Shown here: positions 9,084 to 17,489 of the stretch, piece by piece
Numbering within the stretch: the first letter of the stretch is position 1
Layout of the letters: each line of letters begins with the position of its first letter
Assembly: GCA_947446635.1 (NCBI GenBank)
Contig: CANFHF010000017.1
Location: forward strand, 1-44,056
Source of the DNA: Flavobacteriaceae bacterium
GTDB lineage: Bacteria > Bacteroidota > Bacteroidia > Flavobacteriales > Flavobacteriaceae
Direction of reading: 5' to 3'
DNA: 44,056 nucleotides
Made by a program: the position numbers and the translations under genes
The notes under the pieces: model-generated
What the model saw: only the letters and a program-made list of their open reading frames with translations
Databases searched by the model: none
Told to the model about the DNA's origin: nothing

Positions 9084-9114
9084 TTGTGTTTTAATTCCTT
9101 GAAACCTATCTTTG
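9084..9114 (+). promoter_or_regulatory. Probable nuo operon promoter (TTG-N20-TATCTTTG)
   Basis: TTG at 9084-9086 and TATCTTTG at 9107-9114 match the Bacteroidota -33/-7 pattern with 20-bp spacing. A transcript would start around 9120, leaving a leader of about 25 nt before the nuoA ATG at 9147. An in-frame TTG start at 9084 is the -33 element itself, so it is rejected as a start codon. Confidence 0.65.
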
Positions 9115-9146
9115 CATCGTTATTTCAAAGTAAAAAAATAATTATT

Positions 9147-9512
9147 ATGCAATCTAGTCAATTAGATTATTTTCCAATACTAATGCAGGCACTTTTAGCT
9201 ATAGGATTTGTTGCGGGAACGATAGTGATTTCAGGAAAATTAGGTCCTAAAAGGTCCTCAGTAATCAAAGATGAAAACTTTGAATGCGGCATTGAATCTT
9301 TAGGAAATGCCCGAATTCCTTTCTCAGTAAAATATTTTCTTGTCGCCATCCTTTTTGTATTGTTTGATGTCGAAGTGATTTTTCTTTATCCTTGGGCAAT
9401 TAATTTCAAAGAATTAGGAATGGAAGGAATGGTGAAGATGGTCATTTTTATGCTTTTGTTGTTGGTAGGTTTTTTTTATATCATCAAAAAGAAAGCATTG
9501 GAATGGGAATAG
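9147..9512 (+). CDS. nuoA: NADH-quinone oxidoreductase subunit A
   Basis: First gene of a 14-gene complex I operon. The 122-residue membrane subunit has three TM helices and the conserved DENFECGIESLGNARIPFSV loop that contacts the quinone site region with NuoH and NuoJ. The second helix contains the family's acidic stretch FDVEVIFLYPWA. I chose ATG 9147 because earlier in-frame starts overlap the promoter. Together the operon products couple NADH (or another donor) oxidation and menaquinone reduction to ion translocation across the inner membrane. Confidence 0.96.
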   Translation: MQSSQLDYFPILMQALLAIGFVAGTIVISGKLGPKRSSVIKDENFECGIESLGNARIPFSVKYFLVAILFVLFDVEVIFLYPWAINFKELGMEGMVKMVIFMLLLLVGFFYIIKKKALEWE

Positions 9513-9541
9513 TTCAATTAAAAATTACGAATTAAAAATAA

Positions 9542-10090
9542 ATGAGCGATTCAAATATAAAAATGGTTTCCCCTCCAGAAGGTGTTGTTGGTGAAGGTTT
9601 CTTTGCTACAAAACTGAACGATGTTGTGGGATTGGCCCGTGCCAATTCGCTTTGGCCTTTGCCTTTCGCAACTTCTTGTTGTGGAATTGAATTTATGGCA
9701 ACGATGGCGTCCCATTATGATTTGGCAAGATTTGGAATGGAACGGGTAAGTTTTTCCCCTCGTCAAGCAGACATGTTATTAGTTATGGGTACTATTTCAA
9801 AAAAAATGGGGCCTATTTTACGTCAAGTATATGAACAAATGGCAGAACCTCGTTGGGTAATCGCCGTTGGCGCTTGTGCGTCTTCAGGAGGGATTTTCGA
9901 CACCTATTCTGTTTTACAAGGAATTGACAAAGTAATTCCAGTAGATGTTTATGTTCCGGGTTGTCCGCCAAGACCCGAACAAATTGTGGATGGTGTAATG
10001 CGATTACAAGAACTGGTAAAGAGCGAGTCGGTAAGACGAAGGAGTTCCCCAGAATATCAGGAATTATTAGCTTCTTATAACATAAAATAA
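9542..10090 (+). CDS. nuoB: NADH-quinone oxidoreductase subunit B
   Basis: This peripheral-arm subunit carries the terminal [4Fe-4S] cluster N2, which passes electrons to the quinone. The ligand cysteines are the adjacent pair C46-C47 (FATSCCGIEF), C112 (VGACASSGG) and C141 (YVPGCPPRPEQ), all at expected places. At 182 residues the length is normal. It begins 29 bp after nuoA across a very AT-rich spacer and is followed by nuoC after 4 bp, so it is clearly in the operon. Confidence 0.98.
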   Translation: MSDSNIKMVSPPEGVVGEGFFATKLNDVVGLARANSLWPLPFATSCCGIEFMATMASHYDLARFGMERVSFSPRQADMLLVMGTISKKMGPILRQVYEQMAEPRWVIAVGACASSGGIFDTYSVLQGIDKVIPVDVYVPGCPPRPEQIVDGVMRLQELVKSESVRRRSSPEYQELLASYNIK

Positions 10091-10094
10091 GAAA

Positions 10095-10616
10095 ATGAGT
10101 TTAGAAACAACACAAATTCAAGATAAATTAGTGGAAACATTTGGCGAAAGCATGTTTCACTTTAATCAAGAAAAGGATATTTTTTCATTTGAAGTAGCTG
10201 CCGACAAGATTACCGCCGTCATTCTCTTTTTAAAAAATGATCCTGTTTTAAGTTTTCATTTTCTAACCGATTTATGTGGGGTTCATTATCCGGATAATGT
10301 ATTGGAAAGACAGTTTGCAATTGTCTATCATTTACACAATTGGTATGAAAACAAACGCATAAAAATAAAGGTCTTTATCAATGGGGAAACACCAGCAATA
10401 AAAAGCTTAACCACTGTTTTTCCAAGTGCCAATTGGATGGAAAGAGAAACATATGATTTTTACGGCATCAATTTCATAGGTCATCCCCAGTTGAAACGTA
10501 TTTTGAATATGGATGAAATGGTCTCTTTTCCAATGCGGAAAGAATTCCCCCTTGAAGACGGCGGGAGAACAGACAAAGACGACCGTTTTTTTGGAAGAAC
10601 AACAAATATTGTATAA
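10095..10616 (+). CDS. nuoC: NADH-quinone oxidoreductase subunit C
   Basis: The 173-residue protein is the 30-kDa subunit of complex I, a structural part of the quinone-reducing Q module. Its signature is ERETYDFYGINFIGHPQLKR near the C-terminus. It is a separate gene from nuoD, unlike the fused nuoCD of E. coli. It starts 4 bp after nuoB. A 97-bp AT-rich gap without a visible terminator precedes nuoD. Confidence 0.96.
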   Translation: MSLETTQIQDKLVETFGESMFHFNQEKDIFSFEVAADKITAVILFLKNDPVLSFHFLTDLCGVHYPDNVLERQFAIVYHLHNWYENKRIKIKVFINGETPAIKSLTTVFPSANWMERETYDFYGINFIGHPQLKRILNMDEMVSFPMRKEFPLEDGGRTDKDDRFFGRTTNIV

Positions 10617-10713
10617 TTAACAATGTATATTGATAATTATAAAACATATAAAAACAAAAAATTAATAGTTAATTGAAAAGTATCAATTATCATTTATCCA
10701 TTTTTAATTAAAA

Positions 10714-11952
10714 ATGTCAGAACTATTATTACCGCCAGAGCATCGCTATGCTGAGATTATAAAAAACCGGGTGAACGAAGAAGGAAGCGAGCTTTCTATT
10801 CTGAATTTAGGACCAACACATCCAGCCACACATGGTATTTTTCAAAATATCTTATTGATGGATGGCGAAAAAATTATCGAAGCAGAGCCAACCATTGGAT
10901 ACATCCATAGAGCTTTCGAGAAAATTGCCGAAAACCGTCCTTTTTACCAAATTACACCACTGACAGACCGAATGAATTATTGTTCCTCTCCTATCAACAA
11001 TATGGGATGGTGGATGACTTTGGAAAAATTATTAGACATTGAAGTTCCCAAAAGAGCGCAATATTTAAGAGTTATCGTGATGGAATTGGCTAGAATTACG
11101 GATCATATTATCTGTAATTCCATTCTTGGAGTTGACACCGGGGCATATACTGGTTTCTTATACGTTTTTCAATTTAGAGAGAAAGTTTACGAAATCTATG
11201 AAGAAATTTGTGGTGCTCGTTTGACTACAAATATGGGAAGAATGGGCGGTTTCGAAAGAGATTGGTCGCCAGAGGCTTTCCGCAAGTTAGATGTATTTTT
11301 AAAGGATTTTCCTATTGCTTGGAAAGAATTTGAAAACTTGTTTGAAAGAAACAGAATTTTTATTGACCGTACTGTAAACACAGGTCCTATTTCTGCCGAA
11401 ATGGCGATGGCTTACGGTTTCACAGGTCCAAATTTACGTGCAGCTGGAGTAGATTATGACGTTCGCGTGGCACATCCATATTCCTCTTACGAAGATTTTG
11501 ATTTCATCGTTCCCGTTGGGAAATCTGGGGATACATACGACCGTTTTTGTGTTCGTAACGCCGAAGTCTGGGAAAGTTTGAGCATCATTCGTCAAGCATT
11601 GGCAAAAATGCCGGAAGGAAACCAATTTCATGCGGATGTTCCAGAATATTATTTGCCTCCAAAAGAAGATGTTTACCATGACATGGAAAGTTTGATTTAT
11701 CATTTCAAGATTGTAATGGGGGAGATTCCTGTTCCAGTTGCCGAAATATATCATTCCGTAGAAGGAGGAAACGGAGAAGTAGGATTTTACTTAGTAACCG
11801 ACGGAAGCAGAACCCCTTATAGATTACACTTTCGCAGACCTTGTTTTATTTATTACCAAGCGTATCCCGAAATGATAAAAGGCGCCATGTTGTCGGATGC
11901 GATTGTTATTTTATCGAGTTTAAATGTTATTGCAGGGGAATTAGACGCTTAA
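10714..11952 (+). CDS. nuoD: NADH-quinone oxidoreductase subunit D
   Basis: The 412-residue 49-kDa subunit forms the quinone-binding cavity together with NuoB. The N-terminal loop LGPTHPATHG contains the conserved histidines that line the quinone site, and the C-terminal DAIVILSSLNVIAGELDA is typical. As in all complex I NuoD, the [NiFe]-hydrogenase-like fold lacks the metal-binding cysteines. The length is normal for an unfused NuoD. Confidence 0.98.
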   Translation: MSELLLPPEHRYAEIIKNRVNEEGSELSILNLGPTHPATHGIFQNILLMDGEKIIEAEPTIGYIHRAFEKIAENRPFYQITPLTDRMNYCSSPINNMGWWMTLEKLLDIEVPKRAQYLRVIVMELARITDHIICNSILGVDTGAYTGFLYVFQFREKVYEIYEEICGARLTTNMGRMGGFERDWSPEAFRKLDVFLKDFPIAWKEFENLFERNRIFIDRTVNTGPISAEMAMAYGFTGPNLRAAGVDYDVRVAHPYSSYEDFDFIVPVGKSGDTYDRFCVRNAEVWESLSIIRQALAKMPEGNQFHADVPEYYLPPKEDVYHDMESLIYHFKIVMGEIPVPVAEIYHSVEGGNGEVGFYLVTDGSRTPYRLHFRRPCFIYYQAYPEMIKGAMLSDAIVILSSLNVIAGELDA

Positions 11953-12002
11953 AGATTTCAGATTGAAGAATAACGATTTTTGATTTCAGATTTAAAATAA
12001 AA

Positions 12003-12533
12003 ATGGAAAGAACTCATTACAAACAGGAAATAAACATCACTGAAACATTGATGAACCGCATCAATGAATTAATCAGTCATTATCCAGCAGACAAAATAAA
12101 ATCGGCACTATTGCCTGTTTTACACGAAGTTCAAGACGCACATGACAATTGGCTGAGCTTTGAATTAATGGACAAAGTAGCTGAAATACTGAAAATCAAA
12201 CCGATTGAAGTGTATGAAGTGGTTTCTTTTTATTCGATGTTCAACCAAAAGCCTGTTGGAAAATATATGTTCGAATTTTGCCGAACTTCCCCTTGTTGTT
12301 TGAATGGAGTTGAGGATTTAATGGATTATACCTGTGAAAAACTAGGCGTTAAAATAGGTGAAACTACTGCAGACGGCCTTTTCGAAGTAAGAGGTGTGGA
12401 ATGTTTGGGTGCTTGCGGCTATGCGCCCATGATGCAATTGGGGGATTTTTACAAAGAACACCTTACCAAAGAAAAAGTAGATCAAATTATTGCTGATTGC
12501 AGAGATAATAAAATTACGTTACACGATATATAA
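12003..12533 (+). CDS. nuoE: NADH-quinone oxidoreductase subunit E
   Basis: The 176-residue 24-kDa subunit has a thioredoxin-like fold and binds [2Fe-2S] cluster N1a in the NADH-oxidising N module. Ligands are C93 and C98 (or the adjacent C99) in FCRTSPCCLNG, and C134 and C138 in GVECLGACGYAP. A 50-bp spacer follows nuoD, and nuoF starts one base after the stop. Its presence with NuoF argues for a working NADH-input module rather than a ferredoxin-only complex. Confidence 0.96.
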   Translation: MERTHYKQEINITETLMNRINELISHYPADKIKSALLPVLHEVQDAHDNWLSFELMDKVAEILKIKPIEVYEVVSFYSMFNQKPVGKYMFEFCRTSPCCLNGVEDLMDYTCEKLGVKIGETTADGLFEVRGVECLGACGYAPMMQLGDFYKEHLTKEKVDQIIADCRDNKITLHDI

Positions 12534-12534
12534 T

Positions 12535-13902
12535 ATGTCACAAAAAATATTATTAGACAAAGTAAATATTCCAGGCATAAAAGCGTATGAGGTCTATCGC
12601 CAAAACGGCGGTTATGCTTCTGTGGAAAAAGCCCTGAAAACACTAACTCCTGACGAAATTGTAGAAGAAGTAAAAACTTCTGGATTAAGAGGTCGTGGAG
12701 GCGCTGGTTTTCCAGCGGGCATGAAATGGAGTTTCATTGACAAAAAATCAGGAAAACCTAGACATTTAGTTTGCAACGCCGACGAATCAGAGCCAGGGAC
12801 TTTCAAAGATCGCTATTTGATGGAGTTTATTCCTCATTTATTGATTGAAGGAATGATTACTTCTAGTTACGCCTTGGGTGCCAACCTATCCTACATTTAT
12901 ATTCGTGGAGAATACATGTGGGTTTATAAAATATTAGAAAGAGCTATTGCCGAAGCCAAAGCGGCAGGATGGTTAGGAAAAAATATATTAGGTACTGGAT
13001 ACGACTTGGAATTATATGTTCATTGTGGTGCCGGAGCCTACATTTGTGGGGAAGAAACCGCACTGATCGAATCCTTGGAAGGGAAAAGAGGAAATCCTCG
13101 AATCAAACCGCCATTTCCAGCAGTTTCTGGACTTTGGGCAAATCCAACGGTGGTGAATAATGTAGAAACTATTGCCGCAGTGCCTTGGATTGTCAACAAT
13201 TCCGGTGCCGATTATGCCAAAATTGGTTTGGGAAGATCTACAGGAACAAAATTAATTTCCGCTTCGGGACATATCAAAAATCCTGGAGTTTATGAAATCG
13301 AAATGGGACTGAGCGTTTATGAGTTCATGAATTCAGAAGAATATTTGGGTGGGATGAGTTCTGACAGACCTTTGAAAGCCTTCGTTCCTGGAGGATCATC
13401 CGTCCCTGTTTTACCAGCTCATTTAATTTACAAAACAGCTAATGGCGATGACCGCTTAATGACATACGAAAGTTTGAGCGATGGTGGTTTTGCATCTGGG
13501 TCTATGCTCGGTTCAGGAGGATTTATCGTTTATAATGACACTGCTTGTATCGTAAGAAACACATGGAATTTTTCTCGTTTCTACCACCATGAAAGTTGTG
13601 GGCAATGTTCCCCTTGTCGTGAAGGAACGGGATGGATGGAAAAAGTATTAAACCGAATTGAAAACGGCTTCGGTCGAGAAGAGGATATTGATTTGCTTTT
13701 GAGTATTCAAAGTAAAATAGAAGGAAACACAATTTGCCCTTTGGGTGACGCAGCGGCTTGGCCTGTGGCCTCAGCAATTCGTCATTTCAGAGAAGAATTT
13801 GAATATCATATCCGTTTCCCTGAAAAAATAAAAAATAGAGATCATTTTGTTGACGAACCTTTTGAACAAGTAAAGCATTTGGTTTCTAAATTAACAGTAT
13901 AA
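12535..13902 (+). CDS. nuoF: NADH-quinone oxidoreductase subunit F (NADH-binding)
   Basis: This 455-residue subunit binds NADH, FMN and [4Fe-4S] cluster N3. The glycine-rich NADH loop GLRGRGGAGFPAGMKWSF is near residues 50-67, the FMN region NADESEPGTFKDR follows, and the cluster motif is ESCGQCSPCREGT plus the distant NTICPLGDAAAW cysteine. I place the start at 12535, one base after the nuoE stop; an earlier in-frame start at 12490 would overlap nuoE. Confidence 0.97.
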   Translation: MSQKILLDKVNIPGIKAYEVYRQNGGYASVEKALKTLTPDEIVEEVKTSGLRGRGGAGFPAGMKWSFIDKKSGKPRHLVCNADESEPGTFKDRYLMEFIPHLLIEGMITSSYALGANLSYIYIRGEYMWVYKILERAIAEAKAAGWLGKNILGTGYDLELYVHCGAGAYICGEETALIESLEGKRGNPRIKPPFPAVSGLWANPTVVNNVETIAAVPWIVNNSGADYAKIGLGRSTGTKLISASGHIKNPGVYEIEMGLSVYEFMNSEEYLGGMSSDRPLKAFVPGGSSVPVLPAHLIYKTANGDDRLMTYESLSDGGFASGSMLGSGGFIVYNDTACIVRNTWNFSRFYHHESCGQCSPCREGTGWMEKVLNRIENGFGREEDIDLLLSIQSKIEGNTICPLGDAAAWPVASAIRHFREEFEYHIRFPEKIKNRDHFVDEPFEQVKHLVSKLTV

Positions 13903-13920
13903 AGACAAGAATTTACTACA

Positions 13921-14946
13921 ATGAAAGTAACCATAGACGGTCAAGCGATTGAAGTAGCGCCAGGAACAACTATCCTGCAAGCAGCTAGAATGATTGGTGG
14001 AGAAGTAGTTCCGCCAGCCATGTGCTATCATTCTAAACTTAAAGGAAGCGGGGGTAAATGCCGTTGTTGTTTGGTCGAAGTAGCCAAAGGAAGTGAAGCC
14101 GACCCAAGGCCTATGCCAAAATTAATGGCTTCTTGCGTAACTGGCTGTATGGAAGGGATGGAAATAAATAGTAAATCATCCACAAGAGTCCAGGAAGCGA
14201 GAAAATCAGTAACGGAATTCTTGTTGATTAATCACCCTTTAGACTGTCCGGTTTGTGATCAAGCAGGAGAATGTGATTTGCAGAATTTAAGTTTCGAACA
14301 CGGAAAACCGGAAAGCCGTTTTATAGAAGAAAAAAGAACTTTTGAACCTGAAGATATTGGTCCGAATATTCAATTACACATGAACCGTTGCATTCTTTGC
14401 TACCGTTGCGTGATGGTTGCTGACCAATTGACGGACAACCGAGTGCACGGAGTGATGGACAGAGGCGATCATTCGAATATTTCGACATGTATTTCTCAAG
14501 CGATAGACAATGAATTTTCAGGAAATATGATTGATGTTTGCCCTGTTGGAGCTTTGACCGATAAGACTTTTAGATTTAAATCGAGAGTTTGGTTCAATAA
14601 GCCATATGATGCACACAGAGATTGTCCAACTTGTTCTGGAAAAACTACGGTTTGGATGTTTGGTGACGAAATTCAAAGAGTTACTGGAAGAAAAGACGAA
14701 TACCATGAAGTAGATGAATTTATTTGCAATGGCTGTCGTTTTGATCATAAAGAGGTAAAAGATTGGATTATTGAAGGGCCAAGAAAATTTGAAAAAGATT
14801 CGGTTATTAATCAAAACAAACATTTCGGTAAATTAGAAAAAGTAGTTATTGAAACTGAGGAAACTATTCTTTTAGGCAGAGAAGAAGATCGAAAAAAAAT
14901 AAGTATGTCAGAAATTCCATTGGATACTAACAACCCAAAATCTTAA
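13921..14946 (+). CDS. nuoG: NADH-quinone oxidoreductase subunit G, short form without the large molybdopterin-type domain
   Basis: The N-terminal ferredoxin domain holds the [2Fe-2S] N1b ligands (C35, C47, C50, C72). It is followed by His-Cys3 cluster N5 (H105, C109, C112, C118) and by C157, C160, C163 and C207 for N4. A further pair of CxxC motifs (C235/C238 and C269/C272) looks like the start of the molybdopterin-oxidoreductase Fe-S domain. The protein then ends at 341 residues, whereas typical NuoG is about 700-900. No frameshifted remainder follows, because nuoH begins 3 bp later. I read this as a genuine short form, which I believe is common in Flavobacteriia, not a broken gene. Confidence 0.93.
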   Translation: MKVTIDGQAIEVAPGTTILQAARMIGGEVVPPAMCYHSKLKGSGGKCRCCLVEVAKGSEADPRPMPKLMASCVTGCMEGMEINSKSSTRVQEARKSVTEFLLINHPLDCPVCDQAGECDLQNLSFEHGKPESRFIEEKRTFEPEDIGPNIQLHMNRCILCYRCVMVADQLTDNRVHGVMDRGDHSNISTCISQAIDNEFSGNMIDVCPVGALTDKTFRFKSRVWFNKPYDAHRDCPTCSGKTTVWMFGDEIQRVTGRKDEYHEVDEFICNGCRFDHKEVKDWIIEGPRKFEKDSVINQNKHFGKLEKVVIETEETILLGREEDRKKISMSEIPLDTNNPKS

Positions 14947-14949
14947 ATA

Positions 14950-16002
14950 ATGGATAGTACCTTTATCATAGAAAAAAGTGTTGTGATCATCGTTGTGTTT
15001 GCCATTACGATGCTTATGGCGATGTATTCTACTTATGCCGAAAGAAAAGTAGCGGCATTTCTCCAAGATCGGATTGGACCTAACAGAGCAGGTCCATTTG
15101 GGTTGTTTCAACCTCTCGCCGATGGGTTAAAATTGTTTGCCAAAGAAGAATTTTATCCTAATACTCCCAATAAATTTTTATTTATGGTAGGGCCTGGAAT
15201 TGCAATGTCAACTGCTTTAATAACTAGTGCTGTAATTCCTTGGGGTGACCGGTTTCATCTTTTCGGAAGAGATATTCTGCTGCAAGCCACAGATATAGAC
15301 GTGGCCGTTTTATACATTTTTGGTGTGCTTTCTATTGGAGTTTACGGAATCATGATAGGTGGATGGGCTTCTAACAATAAATTTTCTTTGATTGGTGCTG
15401 TTCGTGCTGCTTCCCAAATGGTTTCTTATGAAATCGCAATGGGATTATCCGTGATTGCATTATTGATGATGACAGGCACATTAAGCTTGAGAGAAATTTC
15501 GGCGCAACAATCCGGAATGAATTGGAATGTATTTTACCAACCTTTGTCTTTTATCATATTCTTGATTTGTGCCTTTGCAGAAACCAACCGAACTCCTTTT
15601 GATTTACCAGAATGTGAGACGGAATTAATAGGGGGATACCATACCGAATATTCCTCCATGAAAATGGGGTTTTATTTATTTGCTGAATATGCCAATATGT
15701 TTATTTCTTCAACTATACTAGCTATTCTATTCTTCGGGGGCTATAATTATCCGGGGATGAGTTGGGCGGTTGAAAATTGGGGAGTGAACATAGCCAATGT
15801 TCTAGGAATAATCGCTTTATTTATAAAATTATGTGGATTTATCTTCTTTTATATGTGGGTACGTTGGACTATTCCAAGATTTAGATACGATCAATTGATG
15901 CATTTGGGTTGGAGAATTCTGATTCCGCTTTCGATTATAAATATTATGATTACAGGAATTGTTCTTTTGAGAGTAGAAATAATGGCTTATATAGGATTTT
16001 AA
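14950..16002 (+). CDS. nuoH: NADH-quinone oxidoreductase subunit H
   Basis: The 350-residue membrane subunit forms the quinone access channel and first ion path. The cytoplasmic signature AERKVAAFLQDRIGPNRAGP is followed by GLFQPLADGLKLFAKEE, and the acidic loop AETNRTPFDLPECETELI is intact. About eight TM helices are visible. It begins 3 bp after nuoG. A 101-bp gap with an unusual GC-richer patch follows before nuoI. Confidence 0.97.
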   Translation: MDSTFIIEKSVVIIVVFAITMLMAMYSTYAERKVAAFLQDRIGPNRAGPFGLFQPLADGLKLFAKEEFYPNTPNKFLFMVGPGIAMSTALITSAVIPWGDRFHLFGRDILLQATDIDVAVLYIFGVLSIGVYGIMIGGWASNNKFSLIGAVRAASQMVSYEIAMGLSVIALLMMTGTLSLREISAQQSGMNWNVFYQPLSFIIFLICAFAETNRTPFDLPECETELIGGYHTEYSSMKMGFYLFAEYANMFISSTILAILFFGGYNYPGMSWAVENWGVNIANVLGIIALFIKLCGFIFFYMWVRWTIPRFRYDQLMHLGWRILIPLSIINIMITGIVLLRVEIMAYIGF

Positions 16003-16103
16003 TTAGAGGAAAAACAAATTACTTTTTTACGAGGAATGAAACTCTTAGCAGAATTTAGTTTCACCCGAGCGAACCTAAAGACGAAGTAAATAAAAATTAA
16101 AAA

Positions 16104-16649
16104 ATGTCAATACAAGAAATATCACTTTCCGGACGAAAAAAGATAGTCTCTAATAAGGAGATGACTTTTTGGGAACGAATGTACCTTATCGCGATTATCA
16201 AGGGTTTGATAATAACAATAAAACATTTATTCAGAAAAAAAGCCACTATTCAATACCCAGAACAGATACGTGAATTTAGCCCCGTTTATCGCGGACAGCA
16301 TATGTTGAAACGGGATGAACAAGGTCGTGAAAACTGCACCGCTTGCGGGCTTTGCGCCTTATCGTGTCCTGCTGAAGCCATTACCATGAAAGCAGAAGAA
16401 CGAAAAGCTAACGAAAAGCATTTGTACCGGGAAGAAAAATATGCTTCGATATATGAAATCAATATGTTGCGTTGCATATTCTGCGGATTGTGTGAGGAAG
16501 CTTGTCCTAAAGACGCTATTTACTTGACAATTTCCAAGGAATTGGTTCCAGCAAGTTACGAGAGAGAAGATTTTATCTTTGGAAAAGATAAATTAGTTAT
16601 GCCTTTAGACATCGCAATGCAGAATGCTCAACTTAAATCCGCCAACTAA
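16104..16649 (+). CDS. nuoI: NADH-quinone oxidoreductase subunit I
   Basis: The 181-residue protein carries two [4Fe-4S] clusters (N6a and N6b) that wire electrons from NuoG to NuoB. The two ferredoxin motifs are ENCTACGLCALSCPAEAI and LRCIFCGLCEEACPKDAI. An N-terminal hydrophobic stretch sits on the membrane surface beside NuoH. Its stop overlaps the nuoJ start by one base (TAATG). Confidence 0.97.
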   Translation: MSIQEISLSGRKKIVSNKEMTFWERMYLIAIIKGLIITIKHLFRKKATIQYPEQIREFSPVYRGQHMLKRDEQGRENCTACGLCALSCPAEAITMKAEERKANEKHLYREEKYASIYEINMLRCIFCGLCEEACPKDAIYLTISKELVPASYEREDFIFGKDKLVMPLDIAMQNAQLKSAN

Positions 16650-17161
16650 TGTCAACGATACTACTTATATTTTGTGTTTTGTCTGTTATAACGATAGCTA
16701 CCGCTTTTTTGACAATCTATAGCCGAAATCCGATACACAGCGCCATCTATTTAGTGATTTGTTTTTTCTCGATAGCAGGACATTATTTATTGTTAAATTC
16801 AGAATTTTTGGCAATAGTACATATAATTGTCTATTCAGGGGCTATTATGATTTTGTTTTTATTCACCATTATGTTGATGAATTTAAACAAAGAAAATGAA
16901 GTATACAAACCTAGGTTTACTCGATTAGGGGCAATTGTTATTTTTTGCCTGATGTGCTTAGTTTTAATAGCCATTCTAATCCATTCCAAGCCTATTGTTG
17001 GGGAATACGTTACGACTGGGGAAGATTACCAATCTATAAAAGTATTGGGTAAAGTGTTGCTAAACGAATATATGGTGCCATTTGAATTTGCTTCCATATT
17101 GCTTTTGGTAGCGATGATTGGCGCTGTTTTATTGTCTAAAAAAGAAAAAAACAACCCGTAA
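16649..17161 (+). CDS. nuoJ: NADH-quinone oxidoreductase subunit J
   Basis: The 170-residue membrane subunit has five TM helices. The third contains the NuoJ signature around [20 protein letters not shown], where the helix bulge takes part in coupling quinone reduction to ion pumping. It overlaps nuoI by one base, and nuoK starts at 17163, two bases past its end. Confidence 0.95.
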   Translation: MSTILLIFCVLSVITIATAFLTIYSRNPIHSAIYLVICFFSIAGHYLLLNSEFLAIVHIIVYSGAIMILFLFTIMLMNLNKENEVYKPRFTRLGAIVIFCLMCLVLIAILIHSKPIVGEYVTTGEDYQSIKVLGKVLLNEYMVPFEFASILLLVAMIGAVLLSKKEKNNP

Positions 17162-17162
17162 T

Positions 17163-17483
17163 ATGAATAATATTTTGAATCAAATTGGTATCGAAAATTA
17201 TATCTTCCTGAGCGTAATACTTTTTTGTATTGGCGTTTTTGGAGTGCTATACAGACGCAACGCCATCATCGTGTTTATGTCCATCGAAATTATGCTAAAT
17301 GCCGTCAACCTTTTGTTTGTTGCATTTTCGACCTATCATCAAGATGCACAGGGACAAGTTTTCGTGTTTTTCTCGATGGCTGTTGCTGCTGCAGAAGTTG
17401 CCGTTGGATTGGCTATTTTGGTCTCTGTATTCCGAAATATGGGAACAATTGATGTTGGAAATTTAAAAAACTTAAAAGGATAA
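17163..17483 (+). CDS. nuoK: NADH-quinone oxidoreductase subunit K
   Basis: The 106-residue membrane subunit (MrpC-like) has three TM helices. The two membrane glutamates needed for ion transfer are E42 ([12 protein letters not shown]) and E78 ([11 protein letters not shown]), 36 residues apart as in E. coli (E36/E72). I chose ATG 17163, just after the nuoJ stop; a longer frame starting at 17118 would overlap nuoJ. Confidence 0.96.
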   Translation: MNNILNQIGIENYIFLSVILFCIGVFGVLYRRNAIIVFMSIEIMLNAVNLLFVAFSTYHQDAQGQVFVFFSMAVAAAEVAVGLAILVSVFRNMGTIDVGNLKNLKG

Positions 17484-17489
17484 TCTTCA

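Noticed and set aside
9084..9146. Longer nuoA N-terminus
   Set aside because: The proposed start codon is the -33 element of the nuo promoter, and the added residues do not look like NuoA.
14940..14950. Frameshift hiding the rest of NuoG
   Set aside because: nuoH starts 3 bp after the nuoG stop and no reading frame with the missing domain exists there, so the short form is taken as real.
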